37,471 nt of DNA. It comes from GCA-003244245 sp046262495 (GTDB taxonomy: Bacteria > Actinomycetota > Actinomycetes > Mycobacteriales > Pseudonocardiaceae). Location of the stretch: positions 1-37,471 of the forward strand of contig JBHEMR010000074.1 in the NCBI GenBank assembly GCA_046262495.1, read 5' to 3'. Numbering within the stretch: the stretch's first letter is position 1; every line of letters starts with the position of its first letter. Under the pieces are notes generated by a model. It was given only the letters and a program-made list of their open reading frames with translations. It did not search any database and was not told the DNA's origin. Below, in pieces: positions 1 to 8,076 of the stretch. Made by a program: the position numbers and the translations under genes.

Positions 1-857
1 GTGTCGGATCTGCCGCCGGCGCGCTTCGTCATGCGCGAGAGCCGCTGCCGCACTCTGCGGTCCGTCGCGCAATTCTGGAACAATCAAGCGGAACCATTGG
101 TGTGTGGAGAGAAATGAGTAGACGCCTGCCTGGGAGGTCGCCATTATCGGCGGTATACCGGGCTCGGAGCACAGCGCTCCCCACCGACCCCGGTATAAAT
201 CAAACGACTCGAGAAACAGCCCTGAGTCCAGTTGGGCTCTGACGGCGGGCGACTCGATTGCCACCCTCGTGTAGTTCGGCTCAGTGTCGTCCATTCGCCG
301 CAGCTGCTCATCATCGAGCCACAATACGCTGAGTTTAAGTCGTCGCGCGCCTTCGGTCAAAACTGGAATGAACGGGATGTATCCGGCTTTGCTGACGTGC
401 GCGGAGTGTGCCACAGTCAGGTTCGATGTGATGACGTGAGTTATCGGAATGATGTTGTGGTGTAAGTGGTCGCGGTATTTGTAGGATAGTTGTCCGGGCG
501 CGGCATTCGAGCCAACTGCCACGACCGCAGATCGCCTGGCCATCGGGGCCACCCGTGCCGCTGGCAGAACGGTTCCGAGGCGGTCAGCGTTCGTCAGCGA
601 CAGTGGCCCCCCGTCATGCTGGACGCTCCAGTCGGCGAGGGGAAGACCTGGAATGGGCCGGAGTACATAGAGCCACGACCCGAATAATAAACAGTTCGCC
701 GTGACCAACTTTCCGGGATAGCTTAGTGGGTGTTCACTGGGACTCAGATCGAGCCCAATTTTTTGAATGTCGGGCATCAGTCAGCACCAACCTCATACAC
801 CAGCACATTGTGATTACCGGGTTGATGGTACCCAACCAGGGTCGTCGTGCGGAAATT
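1..857. other. No convincing gene; accessory or decayed DNA
   Basis: I see no intact gene here. The frames that stay open (for example 232-465 and 490-687 on the plus strand) have no recognisable motif, no good ribosome-binding site and irregular composition. The frame open at base 1 closes at 117 with a 38-residue tail that could be the end of a gene starting outside the window, but I do not recognise it. The stretch is less GC-rich than the housekeeping genes to the right, which fits decayed accessory DNA downstream of the tRNA pair. Confidence 0.5.
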
Positions 858-863
858 AGATGT

Positions 864-1013
864 GATGGTCCGACGCGCGGTTTGTGACGGAGACATGCCT
901 TGTACGACCAGTTCCTCTAACGCTTTGCGCCGTATACGTGACAGCTCGGCAATGGCGGTCTGGTACGTGGCTGCCAGCTCGCTGGCCTGCTGCGGCCGCC
1001 TGAGCGGGTTCTT
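864..1013 (-). pseudogene. Remnant of a small helix-turn-helix protein
   Basis: About 50 codons on the minus strand read like the N-terminal part of a small actinobacterial sigma-like HTH protein: a leading helix (residues like SELAATYQTAIAELSRIRR) followed by the start of an HTH (ALEELVVQGMSPSQTARR). After TARR the frame stops resembling an HTH: the expected recognition helix is replaced by unrelated residues. No start codon or ribosome-binding site lies directly upstream. The open frame extends further in both directions, but those parts look like antisense noise. I read this as a truncated, frameshifted remnant. The family assignment is from memory of similar short proteins and is tentative. 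Confidence 0.35.
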
Positions 1014-1166
1014 TACATCGAGCTGCGTCTTGACGGTAGCGCCGAGACCGTCCGGGCCGCAGCACCATGCGTGCGCCAGGTCACCGACTGCTCCTGCGGT
1101 TTGTCCCCCAAGGTCGCCGCCGCCCTGAACACCGACGTCGGAGTGCTGCGGGTGCTGGCCCGCTAG
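1014..1166 (+). pseudogene. Possible remnant of a small hypothetical protein
   Basis: The plus frame reads a plausible alpha/beta fragment beginning YIELRLDGSAETVRAAA and ending at TAG 1164-1166, with no start codon at its left end. It abuts the HTH remnant back to back, so the two look like a decayed divergent pair. I do not recognise a function, and the call rests only on protein-like composition of this frame compared with the other two. Confidence 0.2.
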
Positions 1167-1300
1167 CAGCACACCACCCGCCCCCGCTGTGCCGTCCCCC
1201 GAGCGGATACTCCCAGCTCTCTCATACTGCAACTCCGGCACATATTCGACACAGACCGCACGGAGACGGTTGGCTAGCACCGGGCGCGGCTGGACAGCAA

Positions 1301-1342
1301 AAGAGCGGCCCCTGACATAAACTCAGATCAGGGACCGCTCTT
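1301..1342 (-). terminator. Rho-independent terminator of the tRNA unit
   Basis: A 15-bp inverted repeat (AAGAGCGGTCCCTGA against TCAGGGGCCGCTCTT on the minus strand, one G-T wobble) with a 12-nt loop lies 17 bp past the 3' end of tRNA-Glu. On the minus strand it is followed by a run of four T, which orients it as the terminator of the tRNA-Gln/tRNA-Glu transcript. Confidence 0.7.
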
Positions 1343-1359
1343 AGCTGATACCACCGGTG

Positions 1360-1432
1360 TAGCCCCGACGGGATTTGAACCCGCGCTACCGCCTTGAGAG
1401 GGCGGCGTCCTAGGCCGCTAGACGACGGGGCC
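1360..1432 (-). tRNA. tRNA-Glu (anticodon CTC)
   Basis: Seventy-three bases fold as a complete cloverleaf on the minus strand. The acceptor stem is GGCCCCG/CGGGGCT with discriminator A. The D arm is GTCT/AGGAC-like, the anticodon stem CCGCC/GGCGG carries loop CTCTCAA, and the T arm carries TTCAAAT. The anticodon CTC lies at 1396-1398 and reads GAG. No CCA is encoded. It lies 24 bp downstream of tRNA-Gln on the same strand and is followed by a hairpin terminator, so the two are probably one transcript. Confidence 0.96.
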
Positions 1433-1456
1433 GCGAGAACGCGATGATGGCATTCG

Positions 1457-1528
1457 CTGGGGTACCAGGACTCGAACCTAGACTAACTGAACCAGAATCA
1501 GTCGTGCTGCCGATTACACCATACCCCA
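1457..1528 (-). tRNA. tRNA-Gln (anticodon CTG)
   Basis: Seventy-two bases fold as a cloverleaf on the minus strand. The acceptor stem is TGGGGTA/TACCCCA with discriminator G. The anticodon stem ACTGA/TCAGT carries loop TTCTGGT, and the T arm carries TTCGAGT. The anticodon CTG is at 1493-1495 and reads CAG. The weak first acceptor pair (T-A) is typical of tRNA-Gln. The GatCAB amidotransferase encoded at 17292-20601 would complete charging of this tRNA, as expected in Actinobacteria that lack GlnRS. Confidence 0.96.
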
Positions 1529-1582
1529 CCAGGTGTCCGCCTCCGGGCCCCCACGGACCCGAACCAGCACCGGGCACGGATG

Positions 1583-2374
1583 TTAGTCGACCACGAGCGC
1601 CGGTTTCCACCGGGCTGTCGTTTGGGCTACCAGCTGCCCGCCAGTATGCCGGGTGAGCAGCGCGGGGAGCTCGGCTAATCGTCCGATCACTGAGATTCCA
1701 GCGTCTTGGGGAAGCGCACCGCAACCAGAGCGATCCAGCCACACTCCATGCAGCCCAGCGTCGCGCGCGCCTTCGGCGTCGACGTCGAGTCGGTCGCCGA
1801 CGTGGACGGTCTGGGCGGGACGAACTCCGAGAGCACGGCACGCCCTTTGGAAGATCGCTCGGTGCGGCTTGGCCACCCCGAGCTCGCCGGAGATCAGCAC
1901 CGCATCGAAGGTGGACGCCAGCCCCAGCGCGCCGAGCTTGGCACGCTGATGGTCGCCCGCCGCGTTGGTGACGGCAGCCAACCGCAGACCGAGCGCCCGC
2001 AGCGCCCGCAGGCACGGTAGGGCGTCGTCGAAGAGCTGCCAGGCTCGCCGCGCCGCCGCCGCTCGACGCTCCTCGCGCCGGACTACCTCGCCGTCGCAGA
2101 GGTGCTCACCCCGGCAGGCAAAGAAGTCCTTCGTGCGATATCGGCGCATCGTGTCGAAGTCGACCTGCCCGGCCAGGTAGCGCGCGTAGTGCGCCTCGGT
2201 CAGCGCACACCATTCCGGCCAGGCGTCGTCAGTCCCGAGCAGCTCACGCAGCCCGGCGCGGATTGAAGCCTCGTAGTCGACCAGGGTCGCGTCCACGTCA
2301 AAGCAGACGGCGACGACCTCACGAGGAGCCGACGCGACAGGGATCAACAAGGGCGCGAGAGTCACCCGGTGCAC
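1583..2374 (-). CDS. HAD-superfamily hydrolase
   Basis: A 263-residue haloacid dehalogenase-type phosphatase. All four HAD motifs are visible: motif I FDVDATL (DxDxT nucleophile) near the N-terminus, motif II in AVTNAAG, motif III lysine in VAKPHRAIF, and motif IV VHVGDRLDVDAEGARDAG. An alpha-helical cap of about 90 residues follows motif I (type C1), as in phosphoglycolate phosphatase or YjjG-like enzymes. The frame stays open to 2542, but that extension overlaps cimA and looks non-coding. GTG 2374 has GAGG seven bases upstream and is the preferred start; GTG 2365 is possible. The substrate cannot be told from sequence. The gene lies downstream of cimA and upstream of tRNA-Gln on the same strand. 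Confidence 0.85.
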   Translation of the reverse strand: MHRVTLAPLLIPVASAPREVVAVCFDVDATLVDYEASIRAGLRELLGTDDAWPEWCALTEAHYARYLAGQVDFDTMRRYRTKDFFACRGEHLCDGEVVRREERRAAAARRAWQLFDDALPCLRALRALGLRLAAVTNAAGDHQRAKLGALGLASTFDAVLISGELGVAKPHRAIFQRACRALGVRPAQTVHVGDRLDVDAEGARDAGLHGVWLDRSGCGALPQDAGISVIGRLAELPALLTRHTGGQLVAQTTARWKPALVVD

Positions 2375-2522
2375 GTTAGGTCCTCGCGAGGCCGCGCCGA
2401 CTCTGCTGACCTGGTGAAAACACGTAACGATTCGTGTGGTCATTGCTGTCACTGTGGGCAACGCCCCACAGCAATCGGTAACCGACGAGACCGACGCCTT
2501 CGTCCGTGGTGGCTCGGCGAAC

Positions 2523-4148
2523 TCAGGCGGTGCTGGCGACACCGTGGTGGCGTAGCGCCGCGTAAATCATCGCGTCCAGCAGCGCCAGCCAGGAGGCTTC
2601 TACCACGTTGCCGTGCACGCCCACCGTGGTCCAGGCTCCCGTCCCGTCGCTGGTGTCCACCAGCACCCGGGTCACTGCGTCAGTGCCGTGCGTGCCGGGC
2701 AGGATCCGGACCTTGTAGTCGGACAGCTCCACGTTCTCCAGCCACGGCAGATGCGAACCCAAGGCCTGCCGCAATGCGGCATCAAGTGCGTTGACCGGCC
2801 CGTTGCCCTCCGCTGTGGCGATCACCCGCTCGCTCGCCACGAGCACCTTCACTGTCGCCTGCGCGACCACCTCCCCGCCTGTGCCGTGATCTACGATCAC
2901 CCGGTAGGACTCCAACTGACATGGCGGCACGGGCGGCACCTCGTCGACCTCCTGGCGCAGCAGCAGTTCGAACGAGGCGTCAGCAGCCTCGAAGGACCAG
3001 CCTTGCGACTCGAGCTCCTTGACCCGCGCAGTGACCTCGCCGATCTCCGCCGAGCGGCCGGCCAGGTCCAGCCCGAGCTCAGCTGCCTTGAGCTCGATAC
3101 TGGCCCGGCCGGCCATCTCGGTTACCAGCACACGCTGCGAGTTGCCGACCACCGTGGGGTCTAGGTGGTTGTACAACTCCGGATCCACCTTGATCGCACT
3201 CGCGTGCAGCCCCGCCTTGTGAGCGAAGGCCGACCTCCCGACGTAGGCCTGGTGGGTGTCGGGCGCGAGGTTGGCGATCTCAGCCAGCGCATGCGCGGTG
3301 CGGGTCAGCTCGGCCATCCCGTGCTCCGGGAGGACCGGCATCCCCAACTTGGTGACAAGATTGCCGGCGACGGCGAACAGGTCGGCGTTGCCGGTCCGCT
3401 CGCCGTAGCCGTTGGCGGTGCACTGCACATGAGAGGCCCCGGCCTGCACCGCCGCGACCGAGTTGGCCACCGCGCAGGCGGTGTCATCCTGGCAGTGGAT
3501 TCCCACCCGGAAACCCGTGCGGGCCACCACCTCGGCGACGGTCTCGGCGAGCTGCAGCGGCAGCTGCCCACCGTTGGTGTCGCAGAGCACCGCGACGTCG
3601 GCGCCCGCGGTGACGCCGGCCTCAAGCACCCGCAATGCGCAGTCAGCGTCGAAGGCGTAGCCGTCGAAGAAGTGCTCGGCATCGAGGAACACCCGCCGCC
3701 CCTCGCCGACCAGCAGCGCGACGGTGTCCGCGACCATCGCGCAGGCCTGCGCCACATCCACCCGTAGCGCCCGCTCCACATGCCGCCGATCGGACTTGGC
3801 GACCACTGTCACCACCGGAGCCCCCGATGCCAGCAGGGCCTGCACCTGCGGGTCCTGCGCGGCGCGCAGCCCAGCGCGGCGGGTGGAGCCGAAGGCCACC
3901 AACGCGGCGTGGGTCAGTTCCAGCTCACCGGTCGTGGCACGCGCGAAGAATTCGGTGTCCTTGGGCATCGCTCCGGGCCAGCCGCCCTCGATGAAGCCGA
4001 CACCCAGCGCGTCCAGCAGCCGGGCGACGGCGAGCTTGTCGGCCACTGAGTAGGAGATCCCCTCCCGCTGGGCACCGTCGCGCAGAGTGGTGTCGTAGAG
4101 GTGGAAGTCGTCACCGAGCGGGGTGCCGGCTGGGCTGGTGCGGGACAT
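2523..4148 (-). CDS. cimA: (R)-citramalate synthase CimA
   Basis: 541 residues. The enzyme condenses pyruvate and acetyl-CoA to (R)-citramalate, the first step of the threonine-independent route to 2-ketobutyrate and isoleucine. The N-terminal TIM barrel begins with the family signature LYDTTLRDGAQREG, with the metal-binding Asp and catalytic Arg. HCQDDTACAVANS is the second catalytic block and FAHKAGLHASA carries the metal-binding histidines. After a linker (about residues 330-400) comes a C-terminal LeuA-type allosteric domain of about 130 residues (ESYRVIVDHGTGG...DYKVRILPGTHGTDAVTRVLVDT), where isoleucine feedback is expected. Length and the early DGAQREG motif fit CimA rather than LeuA or homocitrate synthase. 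ATG 4148 has GGAG upstream. Expression is probably set by the leader and terminator at 4184-4273. Confidence 0.95.
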   Translation of the reverse strand: MSRTSPAGTPLGDDFHLYDTTLRDGAQREGISYSVADKLAVARLLDALGVGFIEGGWPGAMPKDTEFFARATTGELELTHAALVAFGSTRRAGLRAAQDPQVQALLASGAPVVTVVAKSDRRHVERALRVDVAQACAMVADTVALLVGEGRRVFLDAEHFFDGYAFDADCALRVLEAGVTAGADVAVLCDTNGGQLPLQLAETVAEVVARTGFRVGIHCQDDTACAVANSVAAVQAGASHVQCTANGYGERTGNADLFAVAGNLVTKLGMPVLPEHGMAELTRTAHALAEIANLAPDTHQAYVGRSAFAHKAGLHASAIKVDPELYNHLDPTVVGNSQRVLVTEMAGRASIELKAAELGLDLAGRSAEIGEVTARVKELESQGWSFEAADASFELLLRQEVDEVPPVPPCQLESYRVIVDHGTGGEVVAQATVKVLVASERVIATAEGNGPVNALDAALRQALGSHLPWLENVELSDYKVRILPGTHGTDAVTRVLVDTSDGTGAWTTVGVHGNVVEASWLALLDAMIYAALRHHGVASTA

Positions 4149-4183
4149 CGTCGAGGCTCCAAGAGGTGTGCGGGCAACAAAAA

Positions 4184-4209
4184 AGACCCCTCGCGGGTGC
4201 GAAGGGTCT
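4184..4209 (-). terminator. Intrinsic terminator (attenuator) in the cimA leader
   Basis: On the minus strand AGACCCTTCGC / GCGAGGGGTCT forms an 11-bp stem with one G-T pair and a four-base loop, followed directly by six T. It stands 35 bp upstream of the cimA ATG, after the promoter region and before the gene, so it can only act as a conditional terminator or attenuator. Confidence 0.88.
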
Positions 4210-4244
4210 GCGCGTCGGGTGATGGTGCTGGTTACCCGACGCGC
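4210..4244 (-). promoter_or_regulatory. GC-rich hairpin over the leader-peptide stop codon
   Basis: Perfect 11-bp arms GCGCGTCGGGT and ACCCGACGCGC with a 13-base loop. The upstream arm contains the last codons of the Ile-rich leader ORF, and the TAA begins inside it. This is where a ribosome stalled or released at the leader would change folding. The hairpin directly adjoins the terminator, as in classic amino-acid attenuators. Confidence 0.75.
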
Positions 4245-4273
4245 TCATCAATGATGATCCCAGAAATGATCAT
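4232..4273 (-). CDS. Isoleucine-rich leader peptide of cimA
   Basis: Thirteen codons reading MIISGIIIDERVG and TAA; five of 13 residues are Ile and one is Val. The ORF precedes a GC hairpin, a strong terminator and then cimA, an isoleucine-pathway gene, so a role as attenuation sensor is inferred. There is no Shine-Dalgarno sequence. A -10-like TACAAT overlaps the ATG; if that box were used, the transcript would start inside the ORF. The true promoter would therefore need to lie further upstream, which is the main doubt about this call. Confidence 0.6.
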   Translation of the reverse strand: MIISGIIIDERVG

Positions 4274-4383
4274 TGTAGTGTGGTGTGCCACGAGCGCAGT
4301 GTGACACACCGGCCGCAGGAACGGAACTCACCCACCGTGGAAATGAGCGGTAGGGCGACCGACGACCGCGACGAGTTGCACCG

Positions 4384-4607
4384 TTACCGGCAGAGACTGC
4401 GCTCTGCCGTCGTGATCAGTACCCGGGCGACCTCGTCGACAGACAAGCCCCTCCCGGTGTAGAGCTGGTCGAAGCTGTCGAAGCTAGCCAGGAGCCAGAG
4501 CAGGTCGGTGGCCTCGTCGACGGTGACGTCGGGCCGCAGGACGTCCTGCTCGGCCAGCCGGTGCGCAAGGTAGGTCATCCCGCCGACTCGGTTCTCCTTC
4601 ATCCGGT
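4384..4607 (-). pseudogene. C-terminal remnant of a TetR-family regulator
   Basis: The last 60-70 codons of this minus-strand frame read as a TetR/AcrR ligand-domain tail: LRPDVTVDEATDLLWLLASFDSFDQLYTGRGLSVDEVARVLITTAERSLCR, in pieces, with the usual DVLWxLxSxxxxxLL pattern. The N-terminal DNA-binding half is absent. Upstream of about 4607 the frame is only the antisense of the monooxygenase remnant. The gene has therefore lost its promoter, start and HTH and should be inactive. Its partner remnant on the plus strand begins about 30 bp away, which suggests one deletion removed the middle of a divergent pair. Confidence 0.7.
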
Positions 4608-4638
4608 GAACTGCTCCGCCCACAGCCTCCTCGTGCAC

Positions 4639-5342
4639 GCCCGCTACCTCGTTGCGGCCGACGGTGCGCACAGCTCGGTCCGCGCCGCTGTGGGCATTCC
4701 CATGCACGGGTCCGACCACCTCGTAGAGGGCCTCACGGCGTTGTTCCGCGCTCCACTGTGGGACACCCTCGGCGACTGCCGCTACGGCATCACCCAACCC
4801 GAGGCCGCGGGGATCTTCCTTCCGGCGGGTCCAGGCGACCGATGGCTGTACGGCGTGGAGTGGGAACCTGGTAGCGAGCGTCCGGCGGACTTCACCGAGG
4901 ACGCCATCACCCGCCGAATCCGGCTCGGCGCCGGGATCGCAGACCTCCAGCCCAGGATCGAGCGGATCGGCGCCGTCTCCTCCGGCGCGCAGCTGGCGCA
5001 ACGCTTCCGCCAAGACAGCACGTTCCGCATCGGCGACGCCGCACACCGGCTCACGCCACGCGGCGGCACGAGAATGAACACCGCCATCCATGACGGGTAC
5101 GACTGGGCTGGAAGCTCACCTGAGTGCTCCGCTGTTGGGTCGGACCCGAACTGCTGGACTCCTACGAGGCCGAGCGCCGACCGGTGGCCGCGCACAACAC
5201 GGCACGCTCCGCGGACCCGATCGGCTCGTTCCGCAAGGCCGAGCAGGAGCTGCCGGTTGATCTCGGCGGTCGCCTCGCGCATGTCTGGCTGCCGTCCGCG
5301 ATCGGCCAAGTGTCCACGCTCGACGTCCTGGTCCCGGGCTGA
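4639..5342 (+). pseudogene. Broken FAD-dependent aromatic monooxygenase
   Basis: A pfam01494-type flavin hydroxylase that lacks its N-terminal FAD-binding GxGxxG part. It starts at the internal DG motif (ARYLVAADGAHSSVRAAVG) and reaches the second FAD motif (GDAAHRLTPRGGTRMNTAIHDGYD). There a C appears deleted near 5103 (GAC CTG read as GACTG), shifting the frame. In the restored frame the usual GWKL follows, then an in-frame TGA at 5121-5123 where Trp is expected, then a normal stretch ending LLDSYEAERRPVA...SADPIG and TLDVLVPG. The strictly conserved Gly of GGTGMN is Arg here. N-terminal loss, a frameshift and a nonsense codon make this a clear pseudogene. Confidence 0.85.
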
Positions 5343-5564
5343 CACCGGCCGGCGGCACGAACAAGGACTCGTTGGGCCAAGCGCGTGCCGGGCTGAGGCG
5401 GCACATATCTCCTCAGAGCAGGTATCCGCAAGTGCGCGCGTCGCCTCTGTTCACTAGCCGATCTGCCGCTGGTCTCGCTCGGCATGGACCGACGAGCAGG
5501 CAGTGATGTGGGCGGTTGGCACTGGCACTATCACACGACCATGGCTACAGGAGGAGGAGCCGGG

Positions 5565-6017
5565 ATGCGTCACATCGGAAGAACCGCCGTCATCGCGGTA
5601 TCTGCTGCAGCCCTGGGGCTGTTATCCGCGGCGGCGCAGGCGACGCCCGGGGCAAGAGTGACCGGCACAGTCCTCGCCCAGGGGAGCACCCCGGACCACG
5701 TCAAGGTCGGGACCGATGGTCCGACGGAATTCGTCATCCGCCAGATCACGATTCAGCCCGGCGGGAGCACTGGCTGGCACTACCATCCCGGCACTCTGCT
5801 CGCTATCGTGCGCAAGGGAACGCTTACCCGCACCGACGCCCACTGCCGTTCCGTCTCCTATTCGGCCGGGCAGTCCCTGGTCGAGCCCAGCGGATCCCGC
5901 GAGGTTCATATCGGTCGGAATCTCGGCGTGGAACCCGTCGAGCTTTACGTCACCTATGTCGACCCGGCCAGCAGCCCGCTGTCGATGGATGCACCCGATC
6001 CAGGCTGCAAGCTGTGA
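5565..6017 (+). CDS. Secreted cupin-domain protein
   Basis: 150 residues. A signal peptide covers about residues 1-27 (MRHIGR, a hydrophobic Ala/Leu core, then AQA). A single small cupin barrel follows, with GWHYHPGTLLAIVRKGTLT carrying the metal-binding HxH and a later GQSLVEPSGSREVHIGRN segment as the second motif. Four cysteines or fewer remain after processing (DAHCRS and PGCKL), which could form a disulfide outside the cell. ATG 5565 has GGAGGAGGAG just upstream and gives the signal peptide; an ATG at 5541 is less likely. Substrate or enzymatic role is unknown. It sits in the accessory patch between two pseudogenes and a small enzyme operon. Confidence 0.85.
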   Translation: MRHIGRTAVIAVSAAALGLLSAAAQATPGARVTGTVLAQGSTPDHVKVGTDGPTEFVIRQITIQPGGSTGWHYHPGTLLAIVRKGTLTRTDAHCRSVSYSAGQSLVEPSGSREVHIGRNLGVEPVELYVTYVDPASSPLSMDAPDPGCKL

Positions 6018-6190
6018 AAAGCAGAATGACTTTCCGTGCGCCCGCTCATGGGGTCGGCTGGGCGCACCGACTGCTGATTCAGCAGGGAAAAACTTTCATT
6101 TCTCAATAGCGGTTACCGACGCGGCGGCGCTGCTACTGCCGATAAGAAGGCTGAAGGTGACGACGATCACACCGCGAGCGAGGAGACCTC

Positions 6191-6700
6191 ATGTCCACCA
6201 CGTATGACCAGGCCGGCGTGCTCCGCCGGTTCGTGCGGACCACGGCGGCGACCGCGCCGATGTCTTGGATGTACGCCCGGATCGCGCACCGCTTGGACAA
6301 GGTTGTCCACCGAATCACCGCCGGTCGCACGACGTTCACCGCCATCGTCACTGGCGCTCCGGTGGTCATGCTGACGACGACCGGTGCGAAGAGCGGCCAG
6401 CTCCGCACCTGGCCGCTGCTCGGTCTGCGTGACGAGGACCGCGTCGCTGTGATCGCCGCCAACTACGGCCAGGCCTGGTATCACAACCTACGCACGAATC
6501 CCCACGCGATGATCGTCTTCGACGGCGCGGCCACCCCGGTGCTGGCCCACGAGGCCGAAGGCGCGGAGCGTGACCGGCTCTGGCGAGACGTTCTGCAGAT
6601 CTTCCCGGGATACGCCGTCTACGAGCGCCGCGCGGCACCCCGCCGGATCCCAGTCCTCGTCCTCACCCCTTCCCGACGCCGAAACGAGGTGGCCTCATGA
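6191..6700 (+). CDS. Deazaflavin (F420)-dependent nitroreductase-family oxidoreductase
   Basis: 169 residues. The protein has the split beta-barrel fold of the Ddn/DUF385 family: VVMLTTTGAKSGQLRTWPLLGLRDEDRVAVIAANYG in the core and AWYHNLRTNPHAMIV as the family hallmark that contacts the cofactor. Members use reduced F420 to reduce quinones or nitro compounds, but the substrate here is not predictable. The start at ATG 6191 is preceded by GAGGAG. The stop overlaps the ATG of the following methyltransferase by four bases (ATGA), so the two are translationally coupled and may act on the same small molecule. Confidence 0.88.
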   Translation: MSTTYDQAGVLRRFVRTTAATAPMSWMYARIAHRLDKVVHRITAGRTTFTAIVTGAPVVMLTTTGAKSGQLRTWPLLGLRDEDRVAVIAANYGQAWYHNLRTNPHAMIVFDGAATPVLAHEAEGAERDRLWRDVLQIFPGYAVYERRAAPRRIPVLVLTPSRRRNEVAS

Positions 6701-7509
6701 CCTACGCGCTGCGGCTCAGCGACGACGAGCTGGCGCGGTACCGGATGATGGCGCAAGGAGCGCAAGCCCAGGAGGCCGACCTGTGGGAGCTGGCAGGTCT
6801 CACGCCCGGCGCGCGGGTCGCCGACGTGGGATGTGGGCCCGGGGCCATGGTGGCGACCCTGGCCGAGATCGTCGGGCCTGGCGGCCATGTGGTCGGCGTG
6901 GACGGCGACGAACAGGTGGTGGAAACGGCCTGCGCCCTGCTCGCAGCGGCCACTGTGACCAACGCCGAGGTGCAGGCCGGGCAGGCCGACGACACGGGGC
7001 TGGCTGAAGCATCGTTCGACACCGTCGTGCTGCGCCACGTCCTGGCCCACAACGGCCGCGCCGAACAACGCATCGTCGACCATCTCGCCCGGCTGGCCCG
7101 CCCCGGCGGACACGTCTATCTGGTGGACATCGACATGACCACAATGAGCATCTCCCCATCGACTCCGGACGCTGACGAGCTCCAAGCGCGCTACCTGCAG
7201 TGGCACGCCGGCCAGGGCAACGACCTGCGGAGCGGCCGCCGCCTCGCCGCTCTGGGACGCTCGGCGGGCTTGACCATCGAGGCCTTCCGCGGCTGGTTCG
7301 AGATCGCCGAGCGTCCGCCGGGAATGCGTGGACCCGCCTGGGCCTCCCGGGAGGCGATGGTGCATTCCGGGTTGGCCACCGAGGACGACGTCGGTCGCTG
7401 GGCGGCCACGTTCGACGAGATCGACTCCTGGACCGAGCGACCCCAGTTCATGCTGGGCGCCTTCGCTGCGGTCTGCCGGCGCCCGCTGGAGCCGGCGTGC
7501 ACATCCTGA
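6697..7509 (+). CDS. Class I SAM-dependent methyltransferase
   Basis: 270 residues. The SAM-binding motif I is VADVGCGPGAMVATLAEIVG at about residues 42-60, followed by the acidic VVGVDGD loop. The motif around SFDTVVLRHVLAHN and the ARPGGHVYLVDIDM strand complete a Rossmann methyltransferase of the UbiE/small-molecule type. The C-terminal 100 residues (ELQARYLQWHAGQGNDLRSGRRL...) resemble the substrate cap seen in natural-product methyltransferases. The ATG overlaps the stop of the upstream oxidoreductase. Substrate unknown. Confidence 0.9.
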   Translation: MTYALRLSDDELARYRMMAQGAQAQEADLWELAGLTPGARVADVGCGPGAMVATLAEIVGPGGHVVGVDGDEQVVETACALLAAATVTNAEVQAGQADDTGLAEASFDTVVLRHVLAHNGRAEQRIVDHLARLARPGGHVYLVDIDMTTMSISPSTPDADELQARYLQWHAGQGNDLRSGRRLAALGRSAGLTIEAFRGWFEIAERPPGMRGPAWASREAMVHSGLATEDDVGRWAATFDEIDSWTERPQFMLGAFAAVCRRPLEPACTS

Positions 7510-7552
7510 TCACTCTGATCTCCGCCTGGGGACGCCGACCGATGGAGCCCGA

Positions 7553-8067
7553 ATGCACATGACTGCCGCTTTCTTTGTCGAGCCGACGCCGCGCCGCATC
7601 CGAGTGCGGCTCGGGGACGAGCTCGTAGCCGACAGCACCTGCGCCCAGCTCCTGGTCCAGTACGGCCCAGGAGGGCTGCCGACTTACTACCTGCCTCACG
7701 AAGACGTATATCCGGATGCACTCGTCGACGAGACGATCGGTCCCGACGGGCAGCGGACATGGGCGTCCGCGCGGGTCACAAGCGGGCCGAGGTTGCGGCG
7801 TGGACCCACGAGAACCCGACGGGGCACCATGTCCACCCTCGCCGGCCACGTGACGTTCTCCTAGCGGCAGCTGGAATGGTACGAGGAGGACGAGAGAGTG
7901 GTCATACACGCCCGCGACCCGTACAAGCGCGTCGACCGCTGCGCAGCTCGCGGCGCGTGCAGGTGCTCGTCGCCGACGAGCTGGTGGTCGATAGCATCCG
8001 CCCGCTGCTGCTCTTCGAAACCAGCCTGCCCAACCGCTACTACCTACCCTTCGGTGACGTGCATACC
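7553..8067 (+). pseudogene. Broken DUF427 protein
   Basis: A two-repeat DUF427 protein can be reconstructed only by changing frame. It begins at ATG 7553 (RIRVRLGDELVADS...YYLPHEDVYP) and slips to another frame near 7775 (AEVAAWTHENPTGH). It returns near 7828 (TLAGHVTFS) and meets TAG at 7862-7864 where Trp is expected (TFSWRQLEWYEEDE). After DPYKRVD it loses one G near 7936 and continues in the second frame as LRSSRRVQVLVADELVVDS...YYLPFGDVHT. The second repeat then stops abruptly and runs in frame into a DUF397 domain. Three frameshifts and one nonsense codon make it non-functional. Confidence 0.8.
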
Positions 8068-8076
8068 GTGGGCTCC

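Noticed and set aside
1360..1528. tRNA genes as the attachment site of the serine recombinase element
   Set aside because: The recombinase gene is 34 kb away with conserved chromosome between, serine integrases rarely use tRNA genes, and I saw no second copy of the tRNA 3' end in the window.
4266..4271. TACAAT-like -10 box as the cimA promoter
   Set aside because: It overlaps the leader ATG and would start the transcript inside the leader ORF, and no -35 fits 16-18 bp upstream; kept only as a caveat.
4608..5091. Upstream part of the minus-strand frame carrying the TetR tail
   Set aside because: Only the last 60-70 codons are TetR-like; the rest mirrors the monooxygenase remnant.
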